A DNA stretch of 39,653 nt from Pseudobdellovibrionaceae bacterium (lineage in GTDB: Bacteria; Bdellovibrionota; Bdellovibrionia; Bdellovibrionales; Bdellovibrionaceae), in the NCBI GenBank assembly GCA_016785955.1, contig JAEUWH010000119.1, positions 1 through 39,653 of the forward strand. Direction: 5' to 3'. The notes below the pieces were generated by a model. The model did no database searches. It saw only the letters and a program-made list of their open reading frames with translations, and had not been told where the DNA came from. Positions 16,866-25,565 of the stretch are shown here, one piece after another (the first letter of the stretch is position 1; every line of letters starts with the position of its first letter). Both the position numbers and the translations under genes were made by a program.

Positions 16866-18049
16866 TAGCGACCAATCCTTTTAAACCAACTAATCACGTT
16901 CAGCAGCATACTTTCGATTTGAACCGACTCCTGGTAAATTGTATTTTGATTTACAATATACTTTTCCAAGCCCGCATACAATTTATCGGAAGATGATTTC
17001 CAAACGGCCATCGAGGATTTCAATAATAAATTTCTTAAATAAATCTCCAATTCTTTCTCGCAAAAATAACGATTCAAGTATGTATAGATGGCGGTGTTCA
17101 AATATAACGTCGTCAAAACATGATCTTGCTTACTTCGATAATGAAACGCATTTTTTAAATAGTCATCAAAATGCAGTTTAGTTCTTTCTACATAGGCCAC
17201 CCGCTTTGCAGGCATAAACGCCGTTTCTTTGTAAAAGCTGCTTCTGAAGTTAATTTTTGAAATTTCACTTATTTTTTTAAAATTTGTAAAAACCTTGGCA
17301 TACATCGTTTCAAAATTGTTATTTGGTCCAAAATCACCCAAAGCATTTCTTATTTCTAGCTTTAGAAATCCTCGTGGTTGTAATGCGTACTCTATTTTCT
17401 GCATATAGTTCCAAAACATTTCCACGCAAACCTCGCGCCAGCGTTTCTTTTCAAACTCATCCAAAAACTGTTTTGCTTCTTGAGAGATTTCTTGAAACAG
17501 AACCCAGGCAGCATCGACATGCTTGTCATCTATAAATGTTCTAGAGTCTTGATTGGGACTTACGATATTAAATTTTTTAACCATGTAGCTTTCAAGGTAA
17601 TCACCAAAATTACAAAGGTCATCCATGACGTCAAAAAACTTGTAGGGATCTATTGCCGCCCAGTCTTCGTTGTATTCTAAGACAATTTTATCTTTTTTAA
17701 TCTTCAATTGGACTAATTTCAGATCAAAAAAACTAAACTCACTCATTTTTCTTAAAGCAGCTAGCTCTATACTGGGTGAATAATTTAACAGAATGGACTG
17801 AAAATAAATTTTACTTTCATCCCAGCGTATTTCAATAGGGCGGCCACTTTGCATAATTTGCAACGACTGGGCATCTAGCAGTGATTGAGTAAATTTAGAG
17901 CCTGCATTAATATAATTCAAAGACTGATAAAACACAGATTTAGGCTTCTTTTCTTCACTCGCTTTACGAACCAGATCCCATACTGCATTATTATATTCTG
18001 ATTCAAAGCTATCAAAATGAGTTTTGTAAAAACGAGGTGATTTTTCCAT
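16865..18049 (-). CDS. unknown protein coupled to the trypsin-like protease
   Basis: This hydrophilic, mostly alpha-helical protein of 394 residues is rich in Phe, Tyr and charged residues, without signal peptide, membrane segment or recognisable catalytic motif. It ends in SWFKRIGR. Its TAG stop shares a base with the GTG start of the protease, which implies translation of both from one transcript and probably fixed stoichiometry. It could be a regulator, adaptor or cleaved effector of the protease. No family assignment is made. The gene begins a two-gene operon, with 432 nt of gene-free sequence upstream. Confidence 0.7.
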   Translation of the reverse strand: MEKSPRFYKTHFDSFESEYNNAVWDLVRKASEEKKPKSVFYQSLNYINAGSKFTQSLLDAQSLQIMQSGRPIEIRWDESKIYFQSILLNYSPSIELAALRKMSEFSFFDLKLVQLKIKKDKIVLEYNEDWAAIDPYKFFDVMDDLCNFGDYLESYMVKKFNIVSPNQDSRTFIDDKHVDAAWVLFQEISQEAKQFLDEFEKKRWREVCVEMFWNYMQKIEYALQPRGFLKLEIRNALGDFGPNNNFETMYAKVFTNFKKISEISKINFRSSFYKETAFMPAKRVAYVERTKLHFDDYLKNAFHYRSKQDHVLTTLYLNTAIYTYLNRYFCEKELEIYLRNLLLKSSMAVWKSSSDKLYAGLEKYIVNQNTIYQESVQIESMLLNVISWFKRIGR

Positions 18050-18481
18050 ATTTACCGTCTTTCGATCTTACTATTAAAAAAATCACACTGTAATTAAAGT
18101 ACAACCAATCTCTATTTTGGTCTAGAAACTCACACTCGTTATCAAGTACCTCAGTGCATTTTATAAAATTACTATATCAAGCACTTTTGCTTGAACCAAT
18201 GCGGAAAAATTTATCAGGCTCCTCTACAAAAATTTTTAACACTCATTTTCAAAAGTTTTCATCACGACGTGATTGAAGCTCCATGGCAATGGCTGCAACC
18301 TAGCGAATGAACAAGACTTCTCCCAAACTCAACAAAATCCTAAACTCTATAAACTAAAAGGTCAGCTTTTCATTACCTTGCAGGACTTCAAAATTACTAA
18401 ATTTTTTTTAAAAGCAATATTGAATTCCGTCGTCAATCAGAGTAGGCCTAACCCCGTTCAAAACAAAAACAAGGAGTCAAA
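18050..18481. other. gene-free spacer, AT-rich
   Basis: Promoters for the divergent protease operon and for the Tyr-rich secreted protein must lie here. I find no convincing -35/-10 pair. A 70-residue ORF across 18273-18485 starts with TTG without a ribosome site and overlaps the next start, so it is not counted as a gene. AAGGAG at the right end is a strong ribosome site for the gene at 18482. Confidence 0.4.
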
Positions 18482-18907
18482 ATGAAATCCATTTCTTTAG
18501 CTATCTTTGCAATCATTGGATTAATATCTTTCCAATCTCTTGCATGCACTACTTACGAAGGTCACAGAGTGTGTTCTGGAGACGTAATCAATTACAATGG
18601 TTCACGCGGCATTGTTACTAACGCATACAACGGACGAGTTGATGTTGATTGGAACAATGGTGGTCGAGGTTCTTACTACGGAAACTATAACAATTATGAT
18701 AACCGCTATTATAACTACAATGGTACACCTTATCGCCCAGATCATATCGAGCGTGAGTCTAACCGCTATTATAATGACAACCGTAACTACAACTACAACG
18801 ATCGTTACTATTATGAAGATCGCCGCCCATACTACGGCAATGATCGCGACGGTGGTTACTACTATCGTGGACGTGATGGACGTTATTTCTACAATAACGG
18901 ACGATAA
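18482..18907 (+). CDS. secreted Tyr/Asn/Arg/Gly-rich low-complexity protein
   Basis: This protein of 141 residues has a signal peptide cleaved around SLA-C (about residue 21). A short folded segment follows with two Cys (Cys 22 and Cys 31, CTTYEGHRVC, likely a disulfide). It contains a small beta-rich stretch (NGRVDVDWNNGGRGSYYG) that resembles an SH3-like strand pair. The rest is dominated by YN, RYY and DR repeats, aromatic and polar, with no hydrophobic core. Such composition is typical of disordered, adhesive, amyloid or phase-separating sequences. The lipobox is not canonical, so it is probably soluble or surface-associated. AAGGAG lies seven nt before ATG. Expression is probably high, judging by the strong ribosome site. 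Confidence 0.75.
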   Translation: MKSISLAIFAIIGLISFQSLACTTYEGHRVCSGDVINYNGSRGIVTNAYNGRVDVDWNNGGRGSYYGNYNNYDNRYYNYNGTPYRPDHIERESNRYYNDNRNYNYNDRYYYEDRRPYYGNDRDGGYYYRGRDGRYFYNNGR

Positions 18908-18931
18908 TTAAACACCCACCAACTATAAAAA

Positions 18932-18954
18932 AAGAGGAGTTAAAAACTCCTCTT
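18932..18954. terminator. bidirectional terminator between the secreted gene and recA
   Basis: A 10-bp perfect stem (AAGAGGAGTT / AACTCCTCTT) with an AAA loop. On the minus strand it is followed by a run of Ts, so it is a good intrinsic terminator for recA. On the plus strand the downstream sequence is only T/C-rich. Confidence 0.82.
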
Positions 18955-18976
18955 CTTCTAATCCTCTTCTTCTAAT
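18949..18976. repeat. 14-bp perfect tandem duplication in the recA 3' region
   Basis: CCTCTTCTTCTAAT occurs twice back to back, the first copy forming part of the terminator stem. A shorter echo (TCTAATCAATT) follows twice. Confidence 0.7.
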
Positions 18977-19029
18977 CAATTTTTCTAATCAATTCTTTTA
19001 TTTACTTCTAGATAATTTTCTAATTTCAA

Positions 19030-20196
19030 CTAGTGCTTAGCTTTCTTTTTATCTTTGCCGTCCTTAGAATCTTTGGCCGCATCTTTCTTCGCTGTAGTGA
19101 TTTCCACATCTGTAATATCTTCCGCCGCATCTACCGAGGCTTCCGCTTTAGTATCTGCATCCACTAACAACTGACCAATGCCTTTCATCGATAAGATTTG
19201 ATTACGTAAAGTATCTTTGATTTGCGGATTAGCTTTCAAAAATGATTTCGCTTGATCACGACCTTGCCCCATGCGCTCGCCCTTGTAGCTGAACCAAGCA
19301 CCTGATTTTTCTACTAAGTTGGCCGTTACCGCCAGGTCCAAAATATCGCCTTCAGCAGAAATACCCTCGTTGTACATTAAATCGAACTCAGTTTTCGTAA
19401 ATGGGGCCGCCATTTTGTTTTTTACAATCTTAACCGCAGTTCGGTTACCCGTTACCTCTTCACCATCTTTGATTGCCCCTACACGACGCACATCCATACG
19501 AACGGATGCATAGAATTTCAAAGCGTTACCACCTGTTGTCGTCTCGGGGTTACCAAACATCACGCCAATTTTCATTCGAATTTGGTTGATGAAAATCATT
19601 AATGTATTTGAACGACTAATCGCCGCAGTCAACTTTCTTAAGGCTTGCGACATCAACCGAGCTTGTAACCCCATATGACTATCACCCATCTCACCTTCGA
19701 TTTCCGCCCGCGGAACCAATGCCGCTACGGAATCGATAACAATCACATCGATCGCGCCAGAACGCACTAATGTTTCGGCAATCTCTAAAGCTTGCTCACC
19801 CGTGTCTGGTTGAGAAATCAAAAGATCTTCTGTGTTTACACCTAATTTACGTGCGTAGTTTACATCCAGAGCATGTTCCGCATCAATAAATGCAACCACA
19901 CCGCCTTTTTTCTGTGCTTGAGCAATGGTTGATAATGCAATTGTTGTCTTACCTGATGACTCCGGCCCATAAACTTCAACGATACGCCCCTTAGGAAGAC
20001 CACCAATACCCAATGCGATATCCAAACTTAAAGCACCCGTACTGATAGCCTCGACATCTTTGTGTAAAGGTTCGTTTACGTTCAATCGCATGATTGAACC
20101 TTTACCAAATTGTTTCTCAATAGAAGAAACCGCTAGCTCCAAAGCTTTAAGTTTTTCACCTTGAGCCTTATTATCTTTTTCTGTATTTACCGCCAT
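19030..20196 (-). CDS. recA: recombinase A
   Basis: RecA forms filaments on single-stranded DNA, carries out strand exchange and triggers LexA cleavage. The 388-residue protein has Walker A GPESSGKT (77-84), the catalytic Glu 107 in IDAEHALD, Walker [11 protein letters not shown], the L1 region [12 protein letters not shown], and the [22 protein letters not shown] segment that includes L2. The C-terminal 45 residues are an Asp/Lys-rich tail, more basic at the end than in E. coli. ATG 20196 is chosen over the upstream TTG 20211 because GGGAAGG lies seven nt before it. It follows pgpA and pncC on the same strand, separated by an unusual polypurine spacer. No convincing LexA box was found in that spacer. 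Confidence 0.98.
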   Translation of the reverse strand: MAVNTEKDNKAQGEKLKALELAVSSIEKQFGKGSIMRLNVNEPLHKDVEAISTGALSLDIALGIGGLPKGRIVEVYGPESSGKTTIALSTIAQAQKKGGVVAFIDAEHALDVNYARKLGVNTEDLLISQPDTGEQALEIAETLVRSGAIDVIVIDSVAALVPRAEIEGEMGDSHMGLQARLMSQALRKLTAAISRSNTLMIFINQIRMKIGVMFGNPETTTGGNALKFYASVRMDVRRVGAIKDGEEVTGNRTAVKIVKNKMAAPFTKTEFDLMYNEGISAEGDILDLAVTANLVEKSGAWFSYKGERMGQGRDQAKSFLKANPQIKDTLRNQILSMKGIGQLLVDADTKAEASVDAAEDITDVEITTAKKDAAKDSKDGKDKKKAKH

Positions 20197-20305
20197 GCCA
20201 TACCTTCCCAAACTCTATCGAGTTTTTCATTTAGTTATTTTTAATTACTTGTTACTTTCAATCTATCAAAATCAGTTCAAAGTTTATTTAGGCAGCTTTC
20301 GCTTT

Positions 20306-20330
20306 TTTTACTTTTTCTTCACTGCGCCTT
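20306..20330. repeat. 25-bp direct repeat, copy 1
   Basis: This is identical to 20403-20427. It ends in CACTGCGCCTT, the most GC-rich element of the polypyrimidine tract. The copies start 97 nt apart. Confidence 0.9.
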
Positions 20331-20402
20331 ATTTTTTACTTTGCTTTCCCTGCTTTCCCTATTTTCCTTACTTTCTTATTTTTTTTATTCTTTTTTGATC
20401 TC

Positions 20403-20427
20403 TTTTACTTTTTCTTCACTGCGCCTT
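20403..20427. repeat. 25-bp direct repeat, copy 2
   Basis: This is an exact copy of 20306-20330. It is followed by a short GCGCCTTTAGGC segment that can fold on itself. Confidence 0.9.
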
Positions 20428-20514
20428 TAGGCTTTTTATTTCGCTTCTATTCAGCCCTTACTTTTTACTCTTACTATTACTCTTACTTCTTTCTTTATTC
20501 TTATTGTTTACCGT

Positions 20515-21030
20515 TCACTCTTTTTCTAAATACATTATTAGTAATTCTAGCACGCGTTCTGCAGACTGCTCTTGTATCTGAACTCGAGTCCCTGTAAACA
20601 ATTTTTTTTCTGTATATTCAACACCTGGTCCTGCGATTCCAAAACATACTGTGCCTACAGGTTTATCCTGCGTTCCTCCGTCCGGCCCTGCAATCCCAGT
20701 AACAGCAGTCGCCCAAGTTGTTTTAAGAACTCGCCGCACACCTTGGGCCATCTGCAAAGCAACGACTTCACTGACAGCGCCTTGTTTTATAAGAGAATCT
20801 TTCAGAACACCTAGAATATCTTCCTTTGCAGAGTTGGCGTAACAAACAACCGATCCCATGAAAATATCTGAAACGCCTGGAATCTCGGTTAAACGAGCGG
20901 AAAGTTTCCCGCCCGTGCAGCTTTCTGCAAAGCTAACCACATTTTTTTTGTGGCGAAGAAGTCTGACAACAGTATGTAATTTATATGTAAATGTGTCCAT
21001 GAAAAAAATCGCTTTGTTGCCTTGAGACAA
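20515..21030 (-). CDS. pncC: nicotinamide-nucleotide amidase (CinA C-terminal domain)
   Basis: PncC hydrolyses nicotinamide mononucleotide to nicotinate mononucleotide and ammonia in pyridine-nucleotide recycling. The 171-residue protein is the stand-alone amidase domain, with SFAESCTGGKLSARLT, GSVVCYANSAKEDILGV and TAVTGIAGPDGGT.DKPVGTV. The N-terminal COG1058 domain of full-length CinA is absent. An internal ATG near 21000 (MDTFTYKLH) could also be the start. It lies between pgpA and recA, a conserved neighbourhood, since cinA and recA are linked in many bacteria. Confidence 0.93.
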   Translation of the reverse strand: MSQGNKAIFFMDTFTYKLHTVVRLLRHKKNVVSFAESCTGGKLSARLTEIPGVSDIFMGSVVCYANSAKEDILGVLKDSLIKQGAVSEVVALQMAQGVRRVLKTTWATAVTGIAGPDGGTQDKPVGTVCFGIAGPGVEYTEKKLFTGTRVQIQEQSAERVLELLIMYLEKE

Positions 21031-21086
21031 AGAATTTCGATCTTAGTCTGTTTCTTTGCACACTATCCCCAATCCAAACAGCGATT

Positions 21087-21575
21087 TCAAGAGTTTACAT
21101 AGATAAATTGAGAACCCAACCAATCCGTTTTTGTGTAGATGGCCTGAAGGATTATATTGGTTATAACCCCAGCCGCAACGTCATCAATCATGACGCCCAG
21201 CCCGCCGCCGACCTTCCGATCCAACAAATTGATGGGAAAAGGTTTTAAAATATCGAAAAACCGAAAAATAAAAAAGCCCAGTGTCAACGCTTGCCAAGTC
21301 ATTGGTAACCAAGTCATCGCGATCAAATACCCCGCGACCTCATCAATCACAATTTCCGAGGAATCATGCTTACCCAGTGACTTTTCGTAAATATCGGAAA
21401 AAAAAATTCCCAATATTATAACTATAAAAACCCCAACCATATAGGCCACGGGGCCTAATCGATAAAACAAAAATATCACCGGAACAGTGGCCAGCGTTCC
21501 CCATGTCCCAGGCGCCCAACGAATTTTTCCCACCCACCACCAAGTCGCTATGATTTCTGCTAACTTTAAAATCAA
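21087..21575 (-). CDS. pgpA: phosphatidylglycerophosphatase A
   Basis: PgpA removes phosphate from phosphatidylglycerophosphate, the last step of phosphatidylglycerol synthesis in the inner membrane. The 162-residue protein has the family motifs KIRWAPGTWGTL, VIDEVAGYLIA, FFDILKPFPIN and GVMIDDVAAG, and about four membrane helices. Its start is TTG 21575, with AGGA eight nt upstream. It is the first gene of a pgpA-pncC-recA cluster, and the promoter must lie in the 169-nt divergent gap to the OmpA-like gene. Confidence 0.95.
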   Translation of the reverse strand: MILKLAEIIATWWWVGKIRWAPGTWGTLATVPVIFLFYRLGPVAYMVGVFIVIILGIFFSDIYEKSLGKHDSSEIVIDEVAGYLIAMTWLPMTWQALTLGFFIFRFFDILKPFPINLLDRKVGGGLGVMIDDVAAGVITNIILQAIYTKTDWLGSQFIYVNS

Positions 21576-21744
21576 TTTCTCATTCCTATATTTATTTTAA
21601 TATTCTTATTGGCACCGTAGCTAAATTTTGCTGACCTGTCTATCAGCGTGTTGAACAAACGTGTTGAGCAAAGATGAAGTCTTGCTTTCATAAGAAATTT
21701 CAACGTAAAATAAATACGAAACAACTTCGCAACAAGGATGCTGT

Positions 21745-23529
21745 ATGAATTGGTTTTTTAAATTCATTCTTTTACCACTTCTGATTTCCACTCAGGCATT
21801 TCCCAATGTTTTGGGCGACATGCAAACATTTGTTCCCAATACGGATGGTTTGGACTTTATCACGGTTCATACATCACGCCCCCTGTACGGCGACTATTTA
21901 GTTTTATCTCAATATGTCAATTTCGCGAAAGATCACTTGTTGGTTTTCAAAAACATCAACACTCAAGAAAAAATGTCGTATGCCAATGAACTCGCCGAGT
22001 ATGATTTTTCTGTTGGCTACGGCTTGACTCAAAACTTATCAGTTTATTTACAAGCACCTTTTTTGTGGTACTACCAATCGGAAACCAAGGAAGGAATTAA
22101 AATCAATATCGACAAAGGAGTTCATTCGCTGCGCCCGGGATTTAAATACTCGTTTGGTGATGCGGAAATTCCGTCTTGGGCCGTGTTGGCTTCGATCGAT
22201 ATCCCTTCACTAGTGGATAGTCCCTATACAGGCGTCAACCCCGCGCCCATTTATAATATGGAATTGGTTTATACACGAAGAAATGAAAAAGCGGTTCATG
22301 GCTTCAACGCCGGCATGCGCGTACGCTCTCCCAGCGAGCGTCCTGTAAATCAAAGAATGTTTCCACTAGATGACCAGCTCACCTTGTCTTATGGTTACTC
22401 AAACGAATTTTCAGAATCCAGCCGTTGGGTTTTTGAAACGTTCTACAGTTATCCACTAGAAAAAAAGCCCTACATGCGCGCTGAAGACGCTTCATCGCTG
22501 GATTTGCTGTTGGGTCTAAAACACCGCTGGTGGAAAAATACTAATTTTGATTGGGGCGCAACCGTCGAACCGGGCGTGGACTCGCTGGCGCCGGCATGGC
22601 GTCTGTTTGCAGGTATCGTTTGGTATTGGAAACCGAATAGCAACGAAAAAGTGGCTCCCGTCCAAACAAGAAAACCAACTCCGGCGCGCACCGCACAGAC
22701 TGGCTTTCGCGTCACTCCCGAAGACACCACCGTGGTTGTCGGAGAGCAAGTTGCGTATGAGTTTATTGGTGGTAAAGGACCTTATCAATGCGAGATCTTA
22801 AGTGGTGGCGGACAGTTTATCGGAAAATACTGTGACTTCCTGGCTCCTGAAAATCCCGGATCCAGCGAGATTGAATTCAAAGATTCTTTAGGCCAAACAA
22901 CGACGGCTATTGTGAACTATAAATCCCCTAGCGAATTTGCGGGCGACTTGGGTATTCGCCCCAATCGAGCCGAAATTTTTGAAGGTCAAACTATCCAATT
23001 TCGAGCCGTGGGCGGCAAAGCCCCTTTTCGGTACGGAGTCATAGACGGCTCAGGCACTATTAACTCGGATGGTCTGTTCAAAGCGCCCTTATCATCCCAA
23101 AATGTCATGATTGAAGTCGTCGATGCCGTTGGGCGCTCGGCAACCGCCTCGATTCTGGTCAAAGAAATTCCCCGACCCGACAAACTGATTCGCTTGAAAA
23201 ACCTTGAGTTTGAATTTGATCGCGACACGTTGACACCAAAATCAAAAAAGGAAATGGAAAAAATCATTTCGACTTTGTTTGATTTAAATATCAAATCGTT
23301 GATTATCGAAGGCCACACCGATTCTTTGGGAAAAGATGAGTACAATCAGAACCTCAGCGAGCGCCGGGCCAAAACAATTAAGAACATTTTGCTTGATAAT
23401 TTAGATATTCGCGATAATCAGATCACGGCCATTGGCTTTGGTGAAGCCCGCCCGATTGCGACTAACAAGACCGATGCCGGTCGTGCGAAAAATCGTCGCG
23501 TGGACATGAAAGTATATATTAAAAAGTAG
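21745..23529 (+). CDS. OmpA-family outer-membrane protein with Ig-like segments
   Basis: The 594-residue protein has an N-terminal signal peptide (MNWFFKFILLPLLISTQAFP) and about 270 residues resembling an outer-membrane beta-barrel, alternating aromatic and polar. A Pro/Thr linker follows near residue 310, then two related Ig-like segments (about 320-395 and 400-480, both with a G.APFRYGV/GGKGPYQC-type start). The C-terminal OmpA domain (from about 490) keeps the peptidoglycan-binding pattern IEGHTDSLG.DEYN and LSERRAKTI, ending in NRRVDMKV. It probably links outer membrane and cell wall, with the Ig parts in the periplasm. The acetoacetyl-CoA synthetase gene starts 6 nt downstream. Confidence 0.88.
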   Translation: MNWFFKFILLPLLISTQAFPNVLGDMQTFVPNTDGLDFITVHTSRPLYGDYLVLSQYVNFAKDHLLVFKNINTQEKMSYANELAEYDFSVGYGLTQNLSVYLQAPFLWYYQSETKEGIKINIDKGVHSLRPGFKYSFGDAEIPSWAVLASIDIPSLVDSPYTGVNPAPIYNMELVYTRRNEKAVHGFNAGMRVRSPSERPVNQRMFPLDDQLTLSYGYSNEFSESSRWVFETFYSYPLEKKPYMRAEDASSLDLLLGLKHRWWKNTNFDWGATVEPGVDSLAPAWRLFAGIVWYWKPNSNEKVAPVQTRKPTPARTAQTGFRVTPEDTTVVVGEQVAYEFIGGKGPYQCEILSGGGQFIGKYCDFLAPENPGSSEIEFKDSLGQTTTAIVNYKSPSEFAGDLGIRPNRAEIFEGQTIQFRAVGGKAPFRYGVIDGSGTINSDGLFKAPLSSQNVMIEVVDAVGRSATASILVKEIPRPDKLIRLKNLEFEFDRDTLTPKSKKEMEKIISTLFDLNIKSLIIEGHTDSLGKDEYNQNLSERRAKTIKNILLDNLDIRDNQITAIGFGEARPIATNKTDAGRAKNRRVDMKVYIKK

Positions 23530-23535
23530 GATTAA

Positions 23536-25542
23536 ATGAAAAAAGTTCTGTGGGAACCCAGCCCTTCCAGTTTTGAAGCCACCGCTCTGTATCGACTAAA
23601 AAGCGAACTGGAAAAAAAACACCGGGTTTCCCTGAAGAACTATTCCGACCTGTGGGCCTGGTCGACCGAAAATTCAGAATTATTTTGGTCTGATTTGTGG
23701 GACTTCTTTGGCGTCGTTGGACAGCGCATGGGAAGAACTCTAGAAAACGCGGGTGATTTCGTGAATTCGAAATGGTTTCCCGAATCCCACGTCAATTATG
23801 CGGAAAATCTAATTAAGCTGGCGGAAAAAAATCGTCAATCCCATCCCGAGCACCGCAAGCATGACTTCCTGATTTTCAAAGCCGAAGACCATGTGGAATT
23901 CGCACTAACATTTACAGACTACGTCACATTGGTTTCCAAAGCACAACAAGCATTGAAACAATTAGGTCTTAAAAAGGGCGATTGCGTGGCCGCGATGGTG
24001 CCGAATCATCCCGCCACAATTATTTTGATGACTGCGGTGACTTCGCTGGGTGGGATTTGGTCCAGCTGCTCGCCCGATTTCGGCGTGCAAGGCGTATTAG
24101 ATCGCATGACTCAGATTGATCCCAAAATTTTCGTCACCAGTGACTATTATATTTATAACGGTAAGAAACTTGATCTGAGCCAAAAAACTGCGGAAATTTT
24201 GAAATCCCTGCCTACAATAAAGAACACCCTTGTGATGGGCTTTGGCCAAAATCTGTCGCCGATTGCTCGGGCAAAGTTTGCAGGGACAGCCCTAAAGCCA
24301 GAGCCGGTTATCAGCTTGGATTCAGCACTGGACGCGTTCGAGTCACAACCTTTAGAATTTGTAAAAACTGAATTCAATCATCCCTTATTTATTTTATTTT
24401 CTTCCGGTACCACCGGAGTTCCCAAATGCATCACCCATGGCCATGGCGGAACCTTGCTGCAACATTTAAAAGAACACCAACTGCACGGGGATATTCGCCC
24501 ACATGATCAGCTCTTTTATTTCACGACGTGTGGATGGATGATGTGGAATTGGTTAGTCACAGGCATCGCCTCGGGCGCAAATATTTTGTTGTATGAAGGT
24601 GCTCCATTTTATCAAGATGCACGCGTCCTATTTCAATTCATAGAAAAATATAAATGCACACAGTTTGGGACATCCGCCAAGTTTATCGACTCCTGCAAGA
24701 AAGCCAATCTGGATCCAGCAAAAGATTTTAATTTATCCTCTATTCGCACCGTGTTTTCCACAGGCAGTCCCCTGAGCGAGGAAGGCTTTGATTATGTTTA
24801 CGAACACATCAACCCCAACGCGCAACTGGGATCTATCTCGGGCGGAACCGATATCGTTTCGTGCTTTGTTCTTTCAAATCCTTGGACACCCGTCATTCGC
24901 GGCGAAATTTCGGCGCCCGGGCTGGGGCTGGCCGTGGATATTTGGAATGACGAACAAATGGCTGTGGTTCAGGAAAAAGGCGAACTAGTTTGTAAAAAAA
25001 CATTTCCATCAAAACCTATTTATTTCTGGAACGACCCCAACCGTGAAAAATTTCGCAAAGCCTATTTTGAAAAATTTCAAAATATTTGGTGCCATGGAGA
25101 CTATGTCGAGAAAACAGCCAATGGCGGATTTATTATTTATGGTCGCTCGGATGCAACCTTAAATCCTGGTGGCGTTCGTATCGGTACTGCCGAAATTTAT
25201 AAGCAAGTGGAACTGCTTGATGAAGTCATGGAATCCGTGGTGATCGGCCAAGACTGGAACAACGATGTCCGCGTCGTTTTGTTTGTAAAACTTCGTGATG
25301 GTATACAACTAGATGTGTCGCTAGTGGAAAAAATTAAATCACAAATTAAAAAGAACACCACTCCTCGACACGTTCCCGCCAAAGTCTTGCAAGTGCAACA
25401 AGTGCCACGAACTAAAAGTGGCAAAATCGTCGAACTTGCGGTCAAGCAAACTGTTCATGGCGAATTGGTTAAAAATGTCGAGGCCTTGGCAAATCCAGAA
25501 GCCTTAGCGGAATATAAAAATCGCCATGAACTGACAAGTTAG
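23536..25542 (+). CDS. aacS: acetoacetyl-CoA synthetase
   Basis: This enzyme activates acetoacetate with ATP and CoA, feeding ketone bodies into lipid or energy metabolism. The 668 residues have the AMP-forming synthetase motifs LFSSGTTGVPK (about 288-299), the HGHGGTLLQH and TTCGWMMWNWL blocks typical of AacS, HGDYVE and YGRSDATLNPGGVRIG (about 535). The catalytic Lys lies in RTKSGKIVE (about 630). The N-terminal Trp/Phe-rich region and total length fit AacS rather than acetyl-CoA synthetase. It starts 6 nt after the OmpA-like gene and appears co-transcribed with it. A GntP-type permease that could supply hydroxybutyrate is 12 kb away. Confidence 0.95.
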   Translation: MKKVLWEPSPSSFEATALYRLKSELEKKHRVSLKNYSDLWAWSTENSELFWSDLWDFFGVVGQRMGRTLENAGDFVNSKWFPESHVNYAENLIKLAEKNRQSHPEHRKHDFLIFKAEDHVEFALTFTDYVTLVSKAQQALKQLGLKKGDCVAAMVPNHPATIILMTAVTSLGGIWSSCSPDFGVQGVLDRMTQIDPKIFVTSDYYIYNGKKLDLSQKTAEILKSLPTIKNTLVMGFGQNLSPIARAKFAGTALKPEPVISLDSALDAFESQPLEFVKTEFNHPLFILFSSGTTGVPKCITHGHGGTLLQHLKEHQLHGDIRPHDQLFYFTTCGWMMWNWLVTGIASGANILLYEGAPFYQDARVLFQFIEKYKCTQFGTSAKFIDSCKKANLDPAKDFNLSSIRTVFSTGSPLSEEGFDYVYEHINPNAQLGSISGGTDIVSCFVLSNPWTPVIRGEISAPGLGLAVDIWNDEQMAVVQEKGELVCKKTFPSKPIYFWNDPNREKFRKAYFEKFQNIWCHGDYVEKTANGGFIIYGRSDATLNPGGVRIGTAEIYKQVELLDEVMESVVIGQDWNNDVRVVLFVKLRDGIQLDVSLVEKIKSQIKKNTTPRHVPAKVLQVQQVPRTKSGKIVELAVKQTVHGELVKNVEALANPEALAEYKNRHELTS

Positions 25543-25565
25543 TATTATTGAAGATAATCTGACAA

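Larger units (their letters stand above)
20212..20514 (-). other. homopurine/homopyrimidine spacer upstream of recA
   Basis: About 230 nt of this gap are almost purely T/C on the plus strand, hence A/G on the recA coding strand. It includes runs of seven to eight Ts, CTTTCCCT duplications and degenerate AGTAAN-type units near pncC. The only plus-strand ORF in it is low-complexity Phe/Tyr sequence and is not a gene. The tract may serve as recA's leader or promoter, or form triplex or slipped structures. Confidence 0.7.

Noticed and set aside
18273-18485. 70-residue ORF before the Tyr-rich secreted gene
   Set aside because: TTG start without ribosome site, low-quality composition, and overlap with a well-supported start.
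18597-18911. 104-residue Thr/Ile/Met-rich frame inside the Tyr-rich gene
   Set aside because: It is a shadow created by the repetitive codons of the real gene, which has the signal peptide and ribosome site.
20230-20260. Possible LexA box upstream of recA (TTAC-TTG-TTAC)
   Set aside because: The Bdellovibrio-type site that I recall needs TTAC-N3-GTAA. The second half matches at only two of four bases.
20195-20398. Plus-strand 67-residue Phe/Tyr-rich ORF before recA
   Set aside because: It is the translation of a polypyrimidine tract, starts within the recA coding region on the other strand and has no ribosome site.
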